DNA of 21,505 nt from contig NW_014578416.1 of NCBI RefSeq assembly GCF_000485595.1, forward strand, positions 18,071 to 39,575, in the 5' to 3' direction. A model generated the notes under the pieces. That model made no database searches. It was not told where the DNA came from and was given only the letters and a program-made list of their open reading frames with translations. Within the stretch, counting starts at the first letter, position 1, and every line of letters begins with the position of its first letter. The DNA is from Priapulus caudatus (lineage: Eukaryota; Priapulida; Priapulimorpha; Priapulimorphida; Priapulidae). Below, piece after piece: positions 19,001-21,505 of this stretch. Position numbers and translations under genes: made by a program.

Positions 19001-21083
19001 AGTTGGTGGGGATTTGACGCGTAATCTTGTTTTTGCATGTAGCATATGCTAGTGATATCACGATCATCGATTATACTCGATCATCGGTTGAACAGTGGCT
19101 CGAACCAAGCGCTTGTTATCAAAATCCATAATCGATTTCATCGAAATAAATGTCAAACTGGAACAAGAAATGTCTGAGAGTAAATTGTTTGACACAATAT
19201 TGCAACGAACAACACCAGAACACTACTATACAAGTTATCCTTTATTAACATACATGTATTCTACACACCAGTAGTAAACAGTGCAAAACAAACAGTAAAC
19301 GGGGCTAAACAAGCACATACATGCACACACGTACATGCACACGACGTTACGCACACGCAGGCATTCAACACCCCCGAGTAACCGATTGTAACCGATCATC
19401 GGTAACAATTTGTCCAACCGATGGTCGATTACGAATTTACCACGATTGACAACACTAGCATATGCATAGCTTTGTTTTCTGTTGCAGACACTGGATTTGC
19501 TTGTCTTCAGCATGGTGATTCAGAGGGAGTTGAAAACAGTGTTTGAAGATCTGAACCAGTTCTTTAGCTACAAGACAGGTTTGTTGTTGGAAGGGAAGGG
19601 GGGAGTCGTCTCTCGGGAGTAGAAATTAGGTTTATAAAAATGCAATGGCACTATAGTTTGTAGTGAAGTATATCGCCCGTAGGGTCTATGTCCCCCTGAC
19701 CTCTGTTTGACCTGGCTCGTTTAGCTATTATTCTGACTAACCCTAACCTTTACCCTATATATATTATATATTATATATATAGATATATATATATATATAT
19801 TAGTCAGAAATAGCTAAACGAGCCAGGTCAAACAGAGGTCAGGACCATAGACCTTATCTGCTGAAGTATCCATGAACCTATGCCACCTAGTGTATTTATT
19901 GTTATCTTTGCATGTGAGCGTAAATTATTGAGTTATATTTAAATGCAAGGTTATTTTTAGTAGGGATGTGTGAATTTGAAGGTGGGGAAAGGTTACGCAG
20001 TTGAAAGATAAAGTCAGCTCTAGATTGTTAAGTGGTCATGCTTCATAGCTGACGAATTCTCCACTACGCGTCACTGTTGTTTTTAACGTATCCACAGTAC
20101 AGCGTTTAGCTTTTATCTCTTCAGGTTCAACAGGTAATGATTATAATTTCACATTTGTGATGATTACCTCTGCCAAGGAGGTTATGTTTTCGCCCCTGTT
20201 AGTTTGTTTGTTGATTTGTTTGTTGGTTTGTTTTTTGGTTTGTTTTGTCTGTCAACAGGAAATCTCAAGAGGTTACGGACGGATTTTGGTGGTGATCCGG
20301 ATCCAGATCTATATCCAGGATTTTTTGTTGTGGGGAAGACTTCAACGGACGCATTCAAAATTCATAAAAAAAAAAAAAAATCAAACTATATTGGGTGAAC
20401 CAGCAAGATGGGGGGACTGATACGCTGTGGTGGAGGTTTGCTATCTCCGCGACTGATACGCTGTGGCGGAGGTTTGCTATCTCTGCGGACTGATATCCTC
20501 TCTCTTTATCATTCTATGTCTCCTCACTGTCTCTCTCTCTCTCTCTGCCTCTCTCAATCTCTTCTCTGCTCTCCTCTCTCTCCTCTCTCCACTCTCTCTC
20601 TTCAATCTCTTCACGCTCTCTCTCTCTCTCTCTCTCTCTCTCCCCTCTCTCTCTCTCCCTTCTCTCTGTCTTGCTCTCTCCATTTCTCTTCTCTCCCTCT
20701 CTCCCTCCCTTCCTCTCCCTCCACTCACTCACTCCCACTTACACTCACTCCCTCCCCTACCTCTCTCTCTCATTCTCCCTCCATCCCTCTCACTCACTCC
20801 CTCCATTATCTCCCTATCTCTCTCCTCCCTCCTTCCCTCCTCTCTCCTTCCCTCACTCCCTCCCTCCCTCCTCCCTCTCCCCTCTCTCTCTCTCTCCCTT
20901 CCTCTTGGTTGCACCGTACCTTAACGAATACCCATGAGGAGTAACTCGTCGGCGTGGGTTTACTTTGCAGCTCTGAGGCTGGCTCCTTGCAGCGAACGCG
21001 GAAGTTCTCACGTGGAGCGAGGCGGCCCTGGCCAGCTTCGAATCGGGAAGAACGCAGCGAGTGTCCATCGGCCTCGGTCACAC
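10553..21083 (+). CDS. SWT1: SWT1 endoribonuclease homologue, multi-exon, 3' end beyond window
   Basis: SWT1 is a nuclear PIN-domain endoribonuclease that acts in surveillance of mRNP assembly and export near the nuclear pore. I can place 13 exons: 10553-~12104, 12323-12493, 12812-12937, 13300-13391, 14557-14746, 15039-15232, 16196-16283, 16830-16914, ~17088-17205, 17629-17740, 18422-18578, 19488-19578 and 20993-21083. Most junctions keep phase exactly. Domains in order: WW (exon 1), a long Ser/Lys-rich disordered region, short acidic MD.E motifs (exons 3-4), PIN (exons 5-8) and an alpha-helical HEPN-like region (exon 11 on). Vertebrate SWT1 lacks the WW domain as I recall it; plant proteins have one. 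Frame breaks occur in exon 8, around exon 9, and at three points in exon 11. The last exons lie to the right of the window. Confidence 0.88.
12323..12493 (+). CDS. SWT1: SWT1 exon 2 (disordered linker)
   Basis: Acceptor GTCGCTACAG ends at 12322 and donor ACAG|GTGTGT follows 12493, entering and leaving in phase 1. It encodes a hydrophilic segment containing NFLSALLAESIQETKRTG. An alternative phase-1 donor, ACAG|GTAGCA, exists after 12412, so a shorter form is possible. No domain is recognised; assignment rests on phase and position. Confidence 0.55.
12812..12937 (+). CDS. SWT1: SWT1 exon 3
   Basis: Acceptor GTCATTTCAG precedes 12812 and donor GTATGT follows 12937. Phase 1 is kept at both ends. 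It encodes SPWDVIVRNAVSNDVEDMDC and onward, an acidic linker ahead of the nuclease domain. The donor is directly followed by a GT/TA microsatellite. Confidence 0.7.
12944..13107. repeat. (GT)n-(TA)n-(GAGA)n microsatellite cluster in intron 3
   Basis: Alternating GT/GC sequence (12950-12995), a (TA)n run (13005-13036) and purine-rich GAGA repeats (13048-13107) lie in succession. The first two are typical of Z-DNA or cruciform-prone DNA. They start a few bases from the exon 3 donor. Confidence 0.9.
13300..13391 (+). CDS. SWT1: SWT1 exon 4
   Basis: Acceptor TTTTTGTTTCAG precedes 13300 and donor GTAAAT follows 13391. It enters in phase 1 and leaves in phase 0, as the next exon needs. It encodes a segment with VPMDVEISDAEG, resembling the short acidic MEID motif just before the PIN domain of vertebrate SWT1. 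Confidence 0.75.
13614..14097. repeat. Tandem array of eight ~60-bp units in intron 4
   Basis: Each unit reads approximately CCACATTTCCACTAG CTACACAACT GTAAGTAGAA.TGCTTGTATC TGATCGAATCGTTA. The last four units are almost identical at exactly 60 bp; the first four carry small indels. Six of eight keep GTAAGT intact (units 2 and 4 have GTAAAG and GTGAAG). Open frames across the array are artefacts of the repeat. Confidence 0.93.
14137..14530. mobile_element. Foldback element split by an inner MITE
   Basis: The left arm (about 14137-14194) pairs with 14199-14230 plus 14511-14530. The inner stem TAAGTTATATGTACTTACACTG is matched by CAGTGTGAGTACATATAACTTA, with four loop bases between. The outer stem TATCTCAGTTAGATCC is restored only when the inner element at 14231-14507 is left out. 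The right end lies about 26 bp before the exon 5 acceptor, so it may supply part of the intron's branch-point region. Confidence 0.85.
14231..14507. mobile_element. 277-bp MITE nested in the foldback element
   Basis: It has perfect 25-bp terminal inverted repeats beginning AGCCTAGCGCAGACTTGCGA, at 14231-14255 and 14483-14507. TAA flanks both sides (14228-14230 and 14508-14510), and removing the element plus one TAA rebuilds the host palindrome. The interior is rich in GCGATT and GCAACTCG motifs in both orientations. There is no coding capacity. A 3-bp TAA/TTA duplication is typical of Harbinger-type elements, which is only a suggestion here. Confidence 0.92.
14557..14746 (+). CDS. SWT1: SWT1 exon 5: start of PIN domain
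   Basis: Acceptor TTGCCACTAG precedes 14557 (phase 0) and donor GTATGC follows 14746 (phase 1). It encodes LFIVLDTNILMYHLKFIDEL. The Asp in LDTN is the first metal-binding acid of PIN nucleases. The upstream part (LHDIRKHLQSV) is a helical lead-in. Confidence 0.93.
14777..14850. repeat. (CACG)n/(CA)n microsatellite in intron 5
   Basis: Alternating purine-pyrimidine CACGCATGCACG-type sequence, prone to Z-DNA, lying 30 bp downstream of exon 5. Confidence 0.85.
15039..15232 (+). CDS. SWT1: SWT1 exon 6: PIN domain core
   Basis: Acceptor GTGTTTTCAG precedes 15039 (phase 1) and donor GTGAGA follows 15232 (phase 0). It encodes GLGRPTLVVPWVVMQELDGL and then SAVDYLYASLKSKHPRIVGQ. The PWVVMQELD motif, with its catalytic Glu, is the most diagnostic SWT1 signature, and VGQTAIE matches the WGQS region of the family. 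Confidence 0.95.
15946..16023 (+). pseudogene. Possible transposon-protein remnant in intron 6
   Basis: A short frame encodes RRAEQVRREASKEERGAWVE and then stops. Arg/Glu-rich strings of this type occur in proteins encoded by large DNA transposons in invertebrates. The match is by general composition only; an unspliced low-complexity stretch is equally possible. Confidence 0.25.
16196..16283 (+). CDS. SWT1: SWT1 exon 7: PIN domain
   Basis: Acceptor TTTTTTATTCGCAG precedes 16196 (phase 0) and donor GTAAGT follows 16283 (phase 1). It encodes SAEKSDYLIVECNDDRILKC and YFQYMKKYP. NDDRILKC matches the family's NDDR(V/I)LKC and supplies a metal-binding Asp. Confidence 0.93.
16830..16914 (+). CDS. 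SWT1: SWT1 exon 8: end of PIN domain, with one-base frame break
   Basis: Acceptor TTGTTCACAG precedes 16830 and donor AACAG|GTAAGC follows 16914. Entry from exon 7 gives CHVVLFTND, the last metal-site motif of the PIN domain, but this frame then reads KEPVCQIL and stops. The family's next residues (KNLCAKS...GKA) are in the next frame, starting at 16860. One surplus A in the AAA at 16859-16861 explains this. An alternative donor after 16893 keeps the same phase. Confidence 0.88.
17088..17205 (+). CDS. SWT1: SWT1 exon 9 (uncertain boundaries and frame)
   Basis: Continuing from exon 8 in phase 1, acceptor GTCGCAAG gives GLRELTPLNAVADDDHARA, which fits the lysine/glutamate-rich end of the PIN domain loosely. 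The stronger acceptor ATTGTAG before 17075 would need another phase. This frame meets TAG at 17192 before the donor AGCAG|GTGTGT after 17205. The adjacent frame instead gives SDASASPSASAASFPPLAVQ. A missing G near 17139-17141 would join the two. This part is not conserved, so the model is weak. Confidence 0.45.
17629..17740 (+). CDS. SWT1: SWT1 exon 10 (linker)
   Basis: Acceptor TTTCTTTGACAG precedes 17629 and donor GTATGT follows 17740 (phase 0). The open frame encodes VSLQSGQVQKALTNSSDMKD and ends DDAAALSIL, comparable with the hydrophilic linker before the helical domain. The entry phase depends on how exon 9 is read. Confidence 0.65.
18026..18358 (+). mobile_element. Dispersed repeat, copy 1 (GCCAAGGAGGTT family)
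   Basis: It begins TTTACCTCGGCCAAGGAGGT, contains CTGTCAACAGGATATCTCAA and TTACGGACGGATTTTG, and ends GGCGGAGGTTTGCTATCTCC. The same landmarks occur in the same order at 20164-20484. From memory, sequence of this kind is widespread in marine invertebrate genomes; no family name is assigned. It ends 63 bp before exon 11. Confidence 0.75.
18422..18578 (+). CDS. SWT1: SWT1 exon 11: HEPN-like helical region, three frame breaks
   Basis: Acceptor TTTTTCCTCTACAG precedes 18422 (phase 0) and donor GAA|GTGAGT follows 18578 (phase 0). Family-like segments come in succession: VAEVMRELWRELAE, LAGALESEMKLA, DDLWLSIVFRKP and VSLSDVLTVYTE. They match the vertebrate order L.S.LETEMKIAFGNLW..ILYLKPPWTLLHLL. 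Each step changes frame, at GGGG 18463-18466 (one base too many), T 18504 (one too few) and CCCC 18539-18542. All are homopolymer-type changes. Confidence 0.85.
18610..18830. mobile_element. Mutator-like MITE with telomere-like core (copy B), 221 bp
   Basis: The ends read GCTGAAGGGTCGTTTTCGTAT and, reverse-complemented, GCACGAAGGGTCGTTGTCGTAT. The flanks CTAAATATA (18601-18609) and CTAAATAGA (18831-18839) match at 8 of 9 bases. The core at 18673-18771 is an interrupted (CCCTAA)n array with CATATCAGATAGTTACC on its right, as in copy A. It starts 31 bp after exon 11. Confidence 0.82.
18673..18771. repeat. Interstitial (CCCTAA)n telomere-like array
   Basis: About 16 CCCTAA-type units with some CACCCTAA and CCATAA variants. 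It lies wholly inside the inverted-repeat element, so it is not a chromosome end. Confidence 0.95.
19050..19457. mobile_element. hAT-type MITE, 408 bp
   Basis: The ends read TAGTGATATCACGATCATCG and, reverse-complemented, TAGTGTTGTCAATCGTGG. Subterminal CGA.CATCGGTTG motifs occur on both sides. GCATATGC flanks both ends exactly (19042-19049 and 19458-19465), the 8 bp expected of hAT transposition. It ends 30 bp before exon 12. No transposase domain is visible. Confidence 0.85.
19488..19578 (+). CDS. SWT1: SWT1 exon 12: helical region continues
   Basis: Acceptor TTTTCTGTTGCAG precedes 19488 (phase 0) and donor GTTTGT follows 19578 (phase 1; weak). It encodes TLDLLVFSMVIQRELKTVFE and DLNQFFSYKTG, matching the amphipathic HWLAVFGLVME...SLYKNL stretch of the family directly after the PPWTLLHLL segment. 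Confidence 0.8.
19675..19861. mobile_element. Mutator-like MITE (copy C), 187 bp
   Basis: The ends read GCCCGTAGGGTCTATGTCCC and, reverse-complemented, GCAGATAAGGTCTATGGTCC. The arms go on through TGACCTCTGTTTGACCTGGC for about 57 bp. TGAAGTAT(AT)C lies left (19664-19674) and TGAAGTATC right (19862-19870), a 9-bp duplication with a 2-bp difference. The core has CTAACCCTAACCTTTACCC and a (TA)n run. Confidence 0.78.
20125..20133 (+). other. Candidate 9-nt microexon of SWT1
   Basis: TTTTATCTCTTCAG | GTTCAACAG | GTAATG has a good acceptor and an acceptable donor around nine bases. It would keep phase 1 between exons 12 and 13 and add three residues (GST). This could be chance. Confidence 0.2.
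20164..20484 (+). mobile_element. Dispersed repeat, copy 2 (GCCAAGGAGGTT family)
   Basis: It starts TTACCTCTGCCAAGGAGGTT and goes through a (GTTT)n stretch, CTGTCAACAGGAAATCTCAA, TTACGGACGGATTTTGGTGG and GATCCGGATCCAGATC, with a poly-A run at 20367. It ends in two tandem 37-bp copies of GACTGATACGCTGTGG.GGAGG...GCTATCTC. Copy 1 has one such 3' unit. Confidence 0.75.
20498..20906. repeat. ~410-bp CT-rich polypyrimidine tract in intron 12
   Basis: Almost pure C/T with CTCTCT, CCCTCC and CACTC variants, and open frames in several phases with no protein-like composition. It lies about 85 bp before the exon 13 acceptor. Long mirror-like homopyrimidine runs can form triplex DNA. Confidence 0.95.
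20993..21083 (+). CDS. SWT1: SWT1 exon 13 (probable)
   Basis: Acceptor GGCTCCTTGCAG ends at 20992 and donor CACAC|GTAAGG follows 21083. Phase 1 entry from exon 12 gives ANAEVLTWSEAALASFESGR and onward. This resembles the D.RSLLHAFSTR part of the family only loosely. The acceptor ending at 20970 (TTACTTTGCAG) would put a different frame in use. Confidence 0.5.
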
Positions 21084-21189
21084 GTAAGGCAGCTGCAGAC
21101 GATCTGTGCGGCCGTCCGGCCGCCGTGAACTGCAGGTGGCGCCACTGCAGAGCTCTGAAGCAGACGAATGGTGCTAAGCAATTGGGTGC

Positions 21190-21505
21190 GTGATGGTGTG
21201 GGGAAGTGATGGTGATGGGTGAGTGTGGGGGAGGCTCGGATGGTGGATGGGTGAGTGTGGGGGAGTGGAAGGGTGGATGGGTGAGTTGAGGGGTGTGGGG
21301 GAGTGGAAGAGTGGATGGGTGAGTGAGGGTGTGGGGGAGTGGTAGGGTGGATGGGTGAGTGAGTATGTGGGTGAGTGGAAGGGTGGATGGGTGAGTTAGG
21401 GTGTGCGTGAGTGGAAGGGTGGATGGGTGAGTGAGGGTGTGGGGGAGTGGAAGGGTGGATGGGTGAGTGAGGGTGTGGGGAGTGGTAGGGTGGATGGGTG
21501 AGTGA
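21190..21505. repeat. G-rich minisatellite, ~36-bp unit, runs off the window
   Basis: About eight copies of a unit like GGTGGATGGGTGAGTGAGGG TGTGGGGGAGTGGAAG with point changes and small indels. The plus strand is strongly G-rich with many GGG runs, so quadruplex formation is plausible. It presumably lies in the next SWT1 intron. Confidence 0.93.

Noticed and set aside
20408-20944. Ser/Leu/Pro-rich frames and their Arg/Glu-rich mirrors in the CT tract
   Set aside because: These are pure products of the polypyrimidine repeat with no conserved composition or splice support.

Overview
The window looks like nuclear DNA from an invertebrate animal, possibly a sponge or another early-branching lineage. 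It has GT-AG introns, TTAGGG-type repeats, animal-type gene families, AT-rich intergenic DNA and a high density of small inverted-repeat transposons. The species cannot be fixed from the sequence alone. There is no sign of bacterial operons, rRNA, intact tRNA or CRISPR arrays.

Layout. Positions 1-2000 hold simple repeats and a 302-bp hAT-type MITE (1664-1965). A very GC-rich block (about 2050-3860, plus the CAG tract to 4135) carries, on the minus strand, a hyccin/FAM126 homologue with a long polyglutamine N-terminus. It has no introns over its conserved domain, but the conserved blocks fall in all three frames. Positions 4160-10500 have no recognisable gene. They hold a possible 1.6-kb element, foldback elements, and a 128-bp and a 245-bp inverted-repeat element.

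From 10553 to beyond the right end runs one multi-exon plus-strand gene, a homologue of the RNA-quality-control endonuclease SWT1. A WW domain and a disordered region lie in exon 1, the PIN nuclease domain is spread over exons 5-8, and a C-terminal HEPN-like helical region starts in exon 11. Its introns are full of MITEs and satellites, several within about 30 bp of splice sites.

Three observations stand out. (1) Both genes carry many small frame breaks. In SWT1 the clear ones lie in homopolymers, which fits unpolished sequence better than gene death, although pseudogenes are not excluded. (2) Three elements (9562-9806, 18610-18830, 19675-19861) share GC....GGGTC termini and about 9-bp target duplications, and each has CCCTAA telomere-like sequence in its core. 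(3) Intron 4 holds eight 60-bp repeats, each with a splice-acceptor-like and mostly a donor-like motif, resembling the true acceptor of the next exon. Beside it, a 277-bp MITE sits inside the arm of a foldback element with a clean TAA duplication.

Hyccin (plasma-membrane PI4-kinase scaffold) and SWT1 (nuclear mRNP surveillance) have no known shared pathway. Their adjacency is probably incidental.
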